From: Pedobacter metabolipauper
Lineage (GTDB): Bacteria; Bacteroidota; Bacteroidia; Sphingobacteriales; Sphingobacteriaceae
DNA length: 64,000 nt
Reading direction: 5' to 3'
NCBI RefSeq assembly: GCF_004362715.1
Contig: NZ_SNYC01000007.1
Coordinates: 62,001 to 126,000, forward strand
The stretch's first letter is position 1, and every line of letters starts with the position of its first letter. Under the pieces are notes generated by a model. The model was not told where the DNA came from, searched no databases, and was given only the letters and a program-made list of their open reading frames with translations. A program made the position numbers and the translations under genes. This document shows, one piece after another, positions 43,683 through 52,246 of the stretch.

Positions 43683-44612
43683 ATGCTATTAAAAGAAAAT
43701 ATACCGGTAACCTACATATTTGGAAAAATATGGAAAGAGATTTCTATTGTAACTGCTTACGCAGTGCTTATTGCCATATTGTATAACAACTACCACTTTA
43801 CCAGAATTTCAATACCTATTGCTGTCCCTACAATTCTGGGTACGGTGATCTCATTGCTGCTGGCATTTAAATCGAACCAGGCGTATGACCGCTGGTGGGA
43901 AGCACGCACACTTTGGGGCGCTATTGTAAATGATTCAAGAACGCTTACACGGCAATTGTTAACATTTATAGATGCACCGTATGCAGCAGACGATGCCCGC
44001 ATTTTCTGCAACCGGGTTGCGAAGCGCCAAATTGCCTGGTGCAATAGTCTAAGCAGACATTTAAGGGGGCAGGATCCTTTATATGGATTGGAGAAATACC
44101 TTAGTCAGGAAGATCTTGAAGCAGTAAGCCGATACACTAATGTTCCGATGGCTTTATTAGAGCTTCAGGGAGAAGATCTGAGAAATGCCTATAAGTTAGG
44201 CTGGATCAATGAATATCAGCAGGTAGAGATGGATAAAACGTTAACCCGTTTTTCTAATGAAATGGGCGGATGTGAGCGGATCAAGAACACCGTTTTTCCG
44301 GCAACATACAGCACCTATATCCATTTTTCTGTGATTCTGTTTATTATGCTGTTACCATTTGGGCTGATCGAGTTTTTTGGGATTATAGAAATCCCATTGG
44401 TTATGGCAATTGCCTGCTCTTTTTTCTTAATTGAGAAGATGGCGATCCATTTGCAGGATCCGTTTGAAAATAAGCCTACGGATACACCAACGAGTGCCAT
44501 TTCTCAAACCATTGAGCGCGACATTTGCCAGATGTTAAAGGAGAACTTTAAAGCTGAAGAAAAGCAATATGGTGCCGGAGCTAAAAGCTCTAAAGTATTT
44601 TACGTGCTTTAA
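43683..44612 (+). CDS. Bestrophin family anion channel-like protein (UPF0187)
   Basis: 309 residues. Bestrophin pattern: AFKSNQAYDRWWEARTLWGAIVNDSRTLTRQLL in the second segment, and the later helix pair with PFGLIEFFGIIEIPLVMAIACSFFLIEKMAIHLQDPFENKPTDTP. Four membrane helices. Bacterial homologues are pentameric ion channels, e.g. KpBest, which passes cations. Ends at the terminator 44670-44694. Linked with the USP-like gene. Confidence 0.92.
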   Translation: MLLKENIPVTYIFGKIWKEISIVTAYAVLIAILYNNYHFTRISIPIAVPTILGTVISLLLAFKSNQAYDRWWEARTLWGAIVNDSRTLTRQLLTFIDAPYAADDARIFCNRVAKRQIAWCNSLSRHLRGQDPLYGLEKYLSQEDLEAVSRYTNVPMALLELQGEDLRNAYKLGWINEYQQVEMDKTLTRFSNEMGGCERIKNTVFPATYSTYIHFSVILFIMLLPFGLIEFFGIIEIPLVMAIACSFFLIEKMAIHLQDPFENKPTDTPTSAISQTIERDICQMLKENFKAEEKQYGAGAKSSKVFYVL

Positions 44613-44669
44613 TAACGAACTTTTCTAACCAAAAATCCAATAGCATGTGTTTAGTGTTATTAGAAATCG

Positions 44670-44694
44670 GGCGTCCATTTTGGACGCCTTTTTT
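44670..44694 (+). terminator. Intrinsic terminator after the bestrophin gene
   Basis: GGCGTCCA/TGGACGCC 8-bp stem, 3-nt loop, six T. Confidence 0.9.
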
Positions 44695-44838
44695 CATTTA
44701 ACGTTAGGCGGTCATCCTAAATTAGAGTTTATTAATAAATTAGATTGTCACCCTATTATAAGTTTAACACTTCTTAACATTTCTACATTAAACTTCTAAT
44801 GAGATAGACACTCTATCATTCAAAACAACAAAGAAACC

Positions 44839-45237
44839 ATGAGAAAATTAATCTTCACCGCTATTTTATTCATTAGTATGGGTACTATGGCATTTGCACA
44901 ACAAGGCAAAGGAAAAAAAGAAAGTAAAACTCCTGAGCAGCGGTCACAACATGCTGCTGAGGCATTGACTAAAAAGTTATCGCTTAGCGCAGATCAGAAA
45001 TCTAAGGTTTATGCCATTAACCTGGAGAGCTTTAACAAGGCAAAGGCGAACCACGTAAAAGGTGAAAAACCAGATAAGGCAGTGATGAAAGCTGCATTGG
45101 AAGATCGCGATCACAAGATTAGTGCGGTTCTTAATGATACCCAGCTTAAAGCATATCAGGATTTAAAAGCAGACCGTAAAAAAGCGATGAAAGGCCGTGG
45201 TAAAAAAGGCAAGGACCACACAGCTAAAAAAGTATAA
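44839..45237 (+). CDS. Small secreted Spy/CpxP-like or DUF4890-type protein
   Basis: 132 residues with a signal peptide (cleavage near AFAQQ). Helical and very Lys-rich, with TKKLSLSADQKSKVYAIN and a tail KGRGKKGKDHTAKK. The LS.DQK..V pattern resembles LTXXQ (Spy/CpxP) and DUF4890 periplasmic proteins, which act as chaperones or stress sensors. No operon partner; a strong terminator follows at 45273-45309. Confidence 0.7.
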   Translation: MRKLIFTAILFISMGTMAFAQQGKGKKESKTPEQRSQHAAEALTKKLSLSADQKSKVYAINLESFNKAKANHVKGEKPDKAVMKAALEDRDHKISAVLNDTQLKAYQDLKADRKKAMKGRGKKGKDHTAKKV

Positions 45238-45272
45238 CCGGTTTCTTTTATAAGAAGCCACCAAGATTGCAG

Positions 45273-45309
45273 TGCCCCCAAAAATTTAGACACTTCTGGG
45301 GGCATTTTT
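45273..45309 (+). terminator. Intrinsic terminator after the Spy-like gene
   Basis: TGCCCCCA (45273-45280) with TGGGGGCA (45297-45304) and five T. 16-nt loop. Confidence 0.85.
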
Positions 45310-45387
45310 ATTAAGATTCATTCCTTATAACTTCATTACTTGTACCATTTATTGAATCTCTATATATTGGTATACAAATGATCTGTT

Positions 45388-45789
45388 ATGCGCTATAAAA
45401 AAACCATTACCCTTTCAATAATCTGTGCTGTAGTTGTGACGCTCAGTGCATTTATGCCTCAGCAGCAGGAGAAAAAAGCAACCAATCTTAAAGTGCTGCC
45501 TAAAAATACCAGTAAAGAAGAACTAGATAAAGTTATGGATGGATTTAAAGTTGCATTGGGTGTAAGGTGCAATTATTGCCATGCTTCAGCAAAAGATAAT
45601 CCTAGAAAGATGGACTTTGCAAGTGATGAAAACCCTAAGAAAGAAGTTGCCAGAGATATGATGCGTATGACAAATAAGATCAACAAGAAATATTTTCATG
45701 AAAAGGATAAAGAAGGAATGCTCGTGAATATTTCTTGTGTTAGCTGTCACAATGGAAAAGCAGAACCACAAACGGTTAAGATTAAGTAA
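45388..45789 (+). CDS. Diheme c-type cytochrome, reaction-centre-cytochrome-like
   Basis: 133 residues with a signal peptide. Two CxxCH heme sites: CNYCH at 61-65 and CVSCH at 117-121. In between, Met residues (DMMRMT, 91-95) are candidate sixth ligands, as in the photosynthetic-reaction-centre cytochrome c family (PF02276), which is widespread in Bacteroidota that do not photosynthesise. It probably carries electrons in the periplasm. Monocistronic, 45 bp before the lipoprotein kinase gene. Confidence 0.85.
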   Translation: MRYKKTITLSIICAVVVTLSAFMPQQQEKKATNLKVLPKNTSKEELDKVMDGFKVALGVRCNYCHASAKDNPRKMDFASDENPKKEVARDMMRMTNKINKKYFHEKDKEGMLVNISCVSCHNGKAEPQTVKIK

Positions 45790-45834
45790 AATAACCTTAC
45801 CTTACATCAATCGATATATTAATGGAAAGGTTCT

Positions 45835-47133
45835 ATGTTTAAGCTTAAGTTTTTATTTTTATGGCTGTTTGCTGGAATAATTACAATAGGCTGTAGCGCT
45901 AAAGAGCAACCTGTTCAGATTGATACTCCCCAGGTTCAGCAGATTAAACAGCTCAGGAATTTGGCTCTGCATCAAGAATCCAAAGGTGACAGCGATGCCG
46001 CTATGGATCTTCATAAGAAAGCCCTGATGAAATCCAGGATCTTTGGTTTACAGGAGCAAGAGGCCAGATCACTCGTAGAAATTGCCCGGCTATTGAAAAA
46101 TGATGATGCGGATGAGAGCCTTAAACATCTTCAAAATGCGCTTAGGATTGCAGAAGGATTGAACCGTCATGAATTAAAAGCCAATATCTATTTTGCAATA
46201 GCAGGAATCTATAAGCAACAGCGAAACTATCGCGAAGCACTATCTGCACTTGAAGCACATCAGGCCCTTCTGGTACGGGTTTTCACAAAAAATAAAGAAG
46301 ATTCTATCAGGCATGTTAAAGATGTAGAAGAGCGAAGACTGGAGCGGTATATGCTATTAACGGTGATTGCTTTTATCATGCTTACAGCTTTAGTACTTGC
46401 CTTTTATTATATACGGACCAGTAGACTAAATAAAGCACTTCAGAGCTCCAATAAAATAAAGGATAAATTATTTTCTGTGATTGGACATGATTTGAGAGGG
46501 CCAGCAGGGGGAATTATGGTGGCACTGGATATGTTGGGTACCGGCATGCTCAACGAAAATGAAGAGCAGGAAATTATAGTTCTTTTAAAAAAGCAGAGCC
46601 AATCATTTAATGAGACACTCAACGCGCTTTTAAGTTGGGCATCAACACAATTAAATGGCGCAGAAACCCATATAACTGAGTTTGATCCACTATTGGTGAT
46701 TAACAAAGCGATCGCTACCCTGGAAGGACAAGCCACGCAGAAAAATATATTACTGAAGGTAAGTGCTTCAGATCATTTAACCGCTATTGCAGACCCGGAT
46801 CACTTTAGTCTTATCATTCGTAATATCTTGAGTAATGCCATTAAGTTTTCACATCTGGATAGTACTATTGAAATTGATTTGGAACTGAAAGGAAAATTTG
46901 TCGTTGTTAAGATAGCCGATCATGGGGTTGGTATTCCAGATGAAAAAAAGAAGCACTTTCTGATATCAGGAAATCACATGGAGAGTAGCTTCGGTACCAG
47001 TGGTGAGAAAGGGACAGGACTTGGACTAATGTTGACCAAAGAATTTGTTCGGGTAAATAAGGGGCATATTTGGTTGGAAAGCTATGTAGGAAAAGGAACA
47101 ACTTTTTTTATAGACTTTCCGGCATTGATTTAA
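45835..47133 (+). CDS. Lipoprotein-type sensor histidine kinase with TPR repeats
   Basis: 432 residues. The leader ends ITIGCSAK with lipid-accepting Cys20. Residues ~38-155 hold three TPR-like repeats (ALHQESKGDSDAAMDLHKKAL; YREALSALEAH). One membrane helix is at ~172-195 and a HisKA/HATPase follows: VIGHDLRGP with His218, NILSNAIKFS, KIADHGVGIP and GTGLGLML. It should be anchored outside by lipid, span the membrane and signal inside. No response regulator lies beside it; it is an orphan kinase. Confidence 0.9.
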   Translation: MFKLKFLFLWLFAGIITIGCSAKEQPVQIDTPQVQQIKQLRNLALHQESKGDSDAAMDLHKKALMKSRIFGLQEQEARSLVEIARLLKNDDADESLKHLQNALRIAEGLNRHELKANIYFAIAGIYKQQRNYREALSALEAHQALLVRVFTKNKEDSIRHVKDVEERRLERYMLLTVIAFIMLTALVLAFYYIRTSRLNKALQSSNKIKDKLFSVIGHDLRGPAGGIMVALDMLGTGMLNENEEQEIIVLLKKQSQSFNETLNALLSWASTQLNGAETHITEFDPLLVINKAIATLEGQATQKNILLKVSASDHLTAIADPDHFSLIIRNILSNAIKFSHLDSTIEIDLELKGKFVVVKIADHGVGIPDEKKKHFLISGNHMESSFGTSGEKGTGLGLMLTKEFVRVNKGHIWLESYVGKGTTFFIDFPALI

Positions 47134-47204
47134 TCGAAGGGACTTACCTTTTGAAAACTTCAAAATGGTGTCATTTCATAGACTGATCTGAATAAAAATC
47201 TTGT

Positions 47205-47212
47205 TAGCTTTG
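47205..47212 (+). promoter_or_regulatory. -7 box of the EVE gene
   Basis: TAGCTTTG, 22 nt before the ATG. Confidence 0.45.
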
Positions 47213-47234
47213 GCCATCAAAACAAAGAAAACAA

Positions 47235-47639
47235 ATGAATCATTGGCTAGTCAAATCAGAACCTTTTAAATACAGCTGGGAAAAATTCAATCAGGATGGA
47301 AGAACCTTCTGGGATGGCGTACGCAATTACCAGGCACGCAACAACCTGAAAGCTATGAAAGAAGGTGATCTGGTCTTGTTTTACCACAGTAACGAAGGTA
47401 AGAATGTAGTGGGGATAGCTAAAGTGGTCAAAGAATTTTACCAGGATCCAACTACCGACGATGCCAATTGGGTAGTGGTTGATCTTGCTCCCGTAGAATC
47501 TTTAAAAAACCCGGTAAGCCTTGAACAGATCAAAGCTGAAGAAGGCCTGAAAGATATCTCTTTGGTTAGACAAGGCCGCTTATCCGTAATGCCATTAAAA
47601 GCAGAAGAGTTCGATAAGGTACTCGAAATGGGAAGTTAA
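47235..47639 (+). CDS. EVE domain-containing protein
   Basis: 134 residues, the full length of an EVE (PUA-like) protein. MNHWLVKSEP, FWDGVRNYQARNNLKAMKEGDLVLFYHSNEGKNVVGIAKVVKEFYQDP are family hallmarks. EVE domains recognise modified bases in DNA or RNA (thymocyte nuclear protein 1 type). Function here unknown. No neighbours in restriction or CRISPR systems. Confidence 0.93.
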   Translation: MNHWLVKSEPFKYSWEKFNQDGRTFWDGVRNYQARNNLKAMKEGDLVLFYHSNEGKNVVGIAKVVKEFYQDPTTDDANWVVVDLAPVESLKNPVSLEQIKAEEGLKDISLVRQGRLSVMPLKAEEFDKVLEMGS

Positions 47640-47664
47640 CCAACGTTCTTCATCAATTAAATTT

Positions 47665-48858
47665 CTATACTAAACCTTCAGGCTTAGTCTTTGATTTTTT
47701 TGTGGCCAGTAAACCAATGCTCATAACCAGACTGGAACCGAGTACGACAAGGAACAGGAAAGATGTGCCAACCTCTGGTATTTTAAGAGACGCTGGCAGG
47801 TTAAAATACAGCAGGATGCTGATCAGTCCGCGGGGAGCAATAAATGCTTCCTGTCCGCTATTCTCCTTTCTAAATAATTTCAGGTATAAGAACCTGATGA
47901 TAAATATAGCAGCGAGGATAATGAGTCCGTTTGCAATAACTACCTGATCATTCAGCGTATAAATATTCATTGTAAAACCAAAGATCACAAAGAAGAACGT
48001 GCGGATAATAAATGCACTTTCTGCAGAAAGCTGATACAGCTGGGTTAAGTCATTGGATAAGTTCTTATAAATAAAGATACTTCTAAACCAGGCATGCTGT
48101 ATTGCATCGGCATTGTTTAGGAACAAGCCAAATGCAAGCACCAACACCAGCGACGATAAGTGGTAAGACTGGCCAATGGCATAGACCAGGATCAGGATAG
48201 AAATGATCAGGAAGAACTTAATGTGGTGCGAGATCTTGCCCATAATATACAGCAGTACAATACAGGAAACCGCAGAAAGTATAACGATCAATAATGTGTT
48301 TAAGCCCAGCCCGGCAAAGGAGGATGCGCTGATGTGCGGATTGGATATTGCGAAATTAAATAGGATGATCCCTAATATATCAGAAAATGAAGATTCATAA
48401 ATAATGAACTCCCTACTTTTCTTTACCAACGCAGCAGCCGAGGGGATCGCAATTGCAGAACTCACCACACTGAATGGAATGGCATTGGTAAAACAAGTAT
48501 AGAAACTCTGTCCGGTAATCTTATAAATGATAAAGGTAATGACGGATACACTGGCTATAAGGATGAACAGGGCAGAAAAGAATGCCCCTTTGATGAGCTT
48601 ATTCTTTTCCCGTTCATATTTTAATTCCAGCGAACCCTCAAATACGATCAGGATTAAACCTACTGTTCCCAGTGTGGGCAGGATTTTTAAAAAATCAAAC
48701 GTGTGGATCTTCAGGTTATCAACGAGTACACGCAGACCAATACCTAAAAGTAAAAGCAGAAGCACAGCGGGCAGCTTCGTTTTACTGGCAACCAAATCAA
48801 ATAAATAAGAAAAAATGACCAATCCGCTTAAAATGATCAGTGTGGTATAGGTTGTCAT
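47665..48858 (-). CDS. Cation:proton antiporter (CPA family)
   Basis: 397 residues and about 12 helices. SALFILIASVSVITFIIYKITG and FVVSSAIAIPSAAALVKKSREFIIYESSFSDILGIILFNFA give the CPA core with Asp/Glu in ESSFSD. An Na+/H+ or K+/H+ exchanger in the inner membrane is expected; ion unknown. 32 bp after the thioesterase gene on the same strand, so probably the same operon. Confidence 0.88.
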   Translation of the reverse strand: MTTYTTLIILSGLVIFSYLFDLVASKTKLPAVLLLLLLGIGLRVLVDNLKIHTFDFLKILPTLGTVGLILIVFEGSLELKYEREKNKLIKGAFFSALFILIASVSVITFIIYKITGQSFYTCFTNAIPFSVVSSAIAIPSAAALVKKSREFIIYESSFSDILGIILFNFAISNPHISASSFAGLGLNTLLIVILSAVSCIVLLYIMGKISHHIKFFLIISILILVYAIGQSYHLSSLVLVLAFGLFLNNADAIQHAWFRSIFIYKNLSNDLTQLYQLSAESAFIIRTFFFVIFGFTMNIYTLNDQVVIANGLIILAAIFIIRFLYLKLFRKENSGQEAFIAPRGLISILLYFNLPASLKIPEVGTSFLFLVVLGSSLVMSIGLLATKKSKTKPEGLV

Positions 48859-48890
48859 GTTCTCCTTTTATTTTATAACCGCATCAGCAG

Positions 48891-49412
48891 TTATTCTTTA
48901 AAAAACAATGCCTTTAATTCTTTGGCATCGTCGGCTTTCATTTTACCGCTTAAGATCAGACGAAGCTGTCTTCTTCTCAAGGCACCAGCAAATAACTCAA
49001 TTTCTTCGACAGTTTCTGGTATCAATTCTGGTACAGGAACCGTTTTTCCATCCTGGTCTAAAGCCACAAAAGTATAATAGGCCTCGTTGGATTTTGCACG
49101 GCTGCCCGAAGGAATGTTCTCCGCCCAAACGTCTAAACGAACTTCTACAGAGGTATTAAACGCACGGGTAACCACAGCTTCGATCGTGATTACATCACCT
49201 AATTTAATGGGGTGCTTAAAGGAAACATTGTCTACAGATGCGGTAACTACGATCCTGTTACAGTGCTTTTGCGCGGAGATTGCTGCTGCAATATCCATCC
49301 AATGCAATAACCGGCCTCCCATTAAGTTGTTTAGCGTATTGGTATCATTTGGTAGTACCAATTCATTCATAATGGTGTGCGAATCCTTAGGATTTTTAAC
49401 TTTTATACTCAT
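48891..49412 (-). CDS. Acyl-CoA thioesterase (hotdog fold)
   Basis: 173 residues from ATG 49412. A longer in-frame extension to 49580 would overlap the divergent amylase gene and contains the -7 box, so I reject it. HotDog core: NTLNNLMGGRLLHWMDIAAAISAQKHC and VDNVSFKHPIKLGDVITIEAVVTRAFNTSVEVRLDVWAE, then Thr/Asp catalytic residues typical of acyl-CoA thioesterases. It hydrolyses fatty acyl-CoA in the cytoplasm. The -7 box is 8 nt upstream. Confidence 0.9.
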   Translation of the reverse strand: MSIKVKNPKDSHTIMNELVLPNDTNTLNNLMGGRLLHWMDIAAAISAQKHCNRIVVTASVDNVSFKHPIKLGDVITIEAVVTRAFNTSVEVRLDVWAENIPSGSRAKSNEAYYTFVALDQDGKTVPVPELIPETVEEIELFAGALRRRQLRLILSGKMKADDAKELKALFFKE

Positions 49413-49420
49413 ATTCCCTG

Positions 49421-49428
49421 CAAAAATA
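49421..49428 (-). promoter_or_regulatory. -7 box of the thioesterase gene, 8 nt from the start codon
   Basis: TATTTTTG on the minus strand. Confidence 0.5.
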
Positions 49429-49490
49429 AACAAATTGTGCAATTTAATGTTATTAATGACCTGCCGATACAGGCAATCTAACTTAACTGC

Positions 49491-50981
49491 ATGATCAATC
49501 AACTCCTGATCCAGTACTTTCACTGGTATTATAACGATGAAAAAAAACTTTGGAACAAAACAGCAGATGAAGCAAAGCACCTTCAGGAACTGGGTGTAAC
49601 CCTGGCCTGGCTGCCCCCGGCATATAAGGGAACTTCTGGTGGCGTATCTGCAGGTTATGATTGTTATGACCTGTACGACCTGGGTGAATTTGATCAGAAA
49701 AACTCAAAAGAAACCAGATATGGGAATAAGGATGAGTACCTTAATGCAATAAAAGCACTTAAAGAGGCAGGTATAGGGACGATTGCAGACGTGGTATTTA
49801 ACCATAAAGCAGGTGGAGATGAGCTGGAAAAGATCAGTGTGAGAAAGGTTGACCCGGAGAACAGGATGGAGTTTATATCTGAAGTGATGGAGATAGAAGC
49901 CTGGACTAAATTTACTTTCCCGGCCCGAAAAGGAAAGTATTCTGAATTTATATGGGACCACAGGTGCTTTAGCGGAATAGACTGGGCCGAAGATTTGAAG
50001 GAAGAAGGTATATTCTCCATCCAGAATGAATATGGTGATTCATGGGAAGACGTTCCATCCAATGAACTCGGCAACTATGACTACCTGATGTTCAATGATA
50101 TTGATTACAGAAACCAGGAGGTGCGAGAAGAGCTGAAACGCTGGGGAGAATGGTATTATAATACCTGTGGTATGGAAGGTTTTAGACTGGATGCAGTAAA
50201 ACACATTGCTAGTGACTTTCTGGATGAATGGCTGGACCATATGAGAAACACCTTTAAAAAGGATTTCTTTGTTGTAGCAGAGAACTGGGTAGTTGATAAC
50301 CTGGAAGAGCTGCTTGTTTATATCGACATGACTAAGGGAAGAATGCAGCTTTTTGATTCGCTGCTGCACCACAACCTGTATGCGGCAAGTCATGAGCATG
50401 AAAATTACGATCTCTGCAAGATCTTTGACGGTACACTGGTACAGAGTCACCCTACGTTAGCCGTAACCTTTGTAGACAATCACGATTCACAGCCCTTGCA
50501 GGCCCTGGAATCTTACATTGAATATTGGTTCCGTCCCCTGGCTTATGCCTTGATCCTGCTTCGTGAAGGCGGTATCCCATGCTTGTTTTATCCGGATCTG
50601 TACAGCAGTACCTATACCGATAAAGACAAAGAAGGGGATGAAACAGAAGTAGAATTGGTTTCCTTGCCGGAATTACCTGAACTGTGCAGAGTGCGGAAAG
50701 AATTATCTTACGGAATACAGCGCGATTATTTGAACCATGCCAATTGTATTGGGTGGACTAGAGAGGGAACCGATGAACAGCCAGGTTCTGGAATTGCAGT
50801 GCTGCTGAGCAATGGGGAAGAGGGATATAAGGAAATGGAAACAGGTAAAAGAAATGCAGGGAAGACATTTATTGACGCCATGGGTAAGTGTGACCACGAG
50901 GTTGTTGCAGATGAAAATGGATGGGCTGAGTTTAAATGTGAAGCCAAAAGTGCTTCTGTATGGATCGTTAAACCCGATTAG
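49491..50981 (+). CDS. Cytoplasmic alpha-amylase (GH13)
   Basis: 496 residues, no signal peptide, size typical for cytoplasmic AmyA-type enzymes. Catalytic residues: Asp234 in GFRLDAVKHIA, Glu264 in FVVAENW and Asp332 in VDNHDSQP. GTIADVVFNHKAGGDE is conserved region I. It hydrolyses glycogen or maltodextrins inside the cell. Stands alone, without other starch genes. Its stop overlaps the T9SS-plug gene stop by 4 bp. The start lies 78 bp from the divergent thioesterase start. Confidence 0.93.
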   Translation: MINQLLIQYFHWYYNDEKKLWNKTADEAKHLQELGVTLAWLPPAYKGTSGGVSAGYDCYDLYDLGEFDQKNSKETRYGNKDEYLNAIKALKEAGIGTIADVVFNHKAGGDELEKISVRKVDPENRMEFISEVMEIEAWTKFTFPARKGKYSEFIWDHRCFSGIDWAEDLKEEGIFSIQNEYGDSWEDVPSNELGNYDYLMFNDIDYRNQEVREELKRWGEWYYNTCGMEGFRLDAVKHIASDFLDEWLDHMRNTFKKDFFVVAENWVVDNLEELLVYIDMTKGRMQLFDSLLHHNLYAASHEHENYDLCKIFDGTLVQSHPTLAVTFVDNHDSQPLQALESYIEYWFRPLAYALILLREGGIPCLFYPDLYSSTYTDKDKEGDETEVELVSLPELPELCRVRKELSYGIQRDYLNHANCIGWTREGTDEQPGSGIAVLLSNGEEGYKEMETGKRNAGKTFIDAMGKCDHEVVADENGWAEFKCEAKSASVWIVKPD

Positions 50982-52246
50982 CGTTTAAGGTTACTGATGC
51001 TCGTAAAACCAATCAGCTCTTCAAAACGGCTGCCCGGTCTTTTATAATAGGCATAGACCTGGTAGGTATTTCCGGTTTCAAAATAAGAACCTTCAAAAAC
51101 AGTTTGATCGGCTTTGCCGCTTGTTTTATCAAGCCAAACGTATTTATAGTCGTACAAGCCCTGCTTTAGCAGGATGTTTCCATAAAAACGTTTGCGGGAA
51201 GCATCATAATTAAGTTTACTGGCTTCATTTAGCTGGAAATTGTTAAAGCGCCCAATGATGTAAGCATCGCCATTGGCACTGGGCTGGGTTGCGTTTAAGG
51301 TAAACGATACGCCAACATAATCGCCATCGGTGTCGTTATCACGGCCTTCCTGGTTCCGGATAAAGAAATTACCATCCTCATCAACCAGGTTGGTATACTT
51401 GGCTTTATTGGTATTTACATCCTGAAACAGGATTACATTGGTTGTGCTGTCTTTAAGGATATCCTGAACATTTGCCCCTTTGTAGCGCAAGCTGCGGATA
51501 TCAAATTTTCTGAACTCATTCCCCGCCGGAAAGTCATTGCTGTTTAGTTCGTTGTATAAGATCGATCCCGGACGTATAAAAGCAGGCTTGGTATTGGTGA
51601 TGGCGGTTAAAGGATCACCATTCTGCATCACAATCACCTTAAGGTCTGTATATGGATTTTGTATTGGAGATTGATGTACAACAGTAAAATTGATCTTCTG
51701 GTTACTGAAACGCAGGGAAACCTGTGAACTTGGAACGATATCAACACCAATGCTGGCCTGGTTGTCTACGATATAAAACCGCTGAGATACCACTGGCTTT
51801 TGTGCATTCCCTTCTTCATATACCTTTAACAGGTAATTTCCGGAGATCTTAGGTTTAATCTGGCTGTTAGGCAGTGTGAGCCGGTAGTGTGTATATTTTT
51901 GAATGGTACCGAATGAAAATTTATAGTCGCTGATGCGGTCTTCAGATAAACCATCCAGGTAATCCAGCGGTGATAACCGGGATGGCTTCCAATCGGAAGT
52001 GCAGTGTTCTATCGTATAAGAGTAGTTTTTGCTGCTGCCATTCAAATCATCAAATGAAAATACAAGCTGTTCATTGGATTTTAACGTGAGGATAGGTAAG
52101 GACTGTTCTTTTTGCGCATTGTAGCATTGCACTGTTCTGATCTGCGGCTGGTATACTTTGTTTTCATACACAAATTGCTGCCCTTGTGCGACAGCAATTT
52201 GTGTACTGAGTACCATTAAAAAGAAAACCCTTAACAACCTGATCAT
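50978..52246 (-). CDS. Type IX secretion plug-domain (DUF5103) protein
   Basis: 422 residues with a signal peptide (cleavage near VAQGQ). DUF5103 pattern: VYQPQIRTVQCYNAQKEQSLPILTLKSNEQLVFSFDDLNGSSKNYSYTIEHCTSDWKPS at the start, and NDFPAGNEFRKFDIRSLRYKGANV later. Plug in the Flavobacterium T9SS blocks the SprA pore until a substrate is handed over. No other T9SS gene is in the window. Its start overlaps the ABC-F gene stop by 4 bp. Confidence 0.88.
   Translation of the reverse strand: MIRLLRVFFLMVLSTQIAVAQGQQFVYENKVYQPQIRTVQCYNAQKEQSLPILTLKSNEQLVFSFDDLNGSSKNYSYTIEHCTSDWKPSRLSPLDYLDGLSEDRISDYKFSFGTIQKYTHYRLTLPNSQIKPKISGNYLLKVYEEGNAQKPVVSQRFYIVDNQASIGVDIVPSSQVSLRFSNQKINFTVVHQSPIQNPYTDLKVIVMQNGDPLTAITNTKPAFIRPGSILYNELNSNDFPAGNEFRKFDIRSLRYKGANVQDILKDSTTNVILFQDVNTNKAKYTNLVDEDGNFFIRNQEGRDNDTDGDYVGVSFTLNATQPSANGDAYIIGRFNNFQLNEASKLNYDASRKRFYGNILLKQGLYDYKYVWLDKTSGKADQTVFEGSYFETGNTYQVYAYYKRPGSRFEELIGFTSISNLKR

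Noticed and set aside
47235..47639. EVE protein as part of a defence island
   Set aside because: Neighbours are a kinase and an antiporter; no restriction, CRISPR or toxin genes near.
49413..49580. Longer thioesterase N-terminus
   Set aside because: The extension overlaps the amylase gene and its own promoter box and does not resemble the family.
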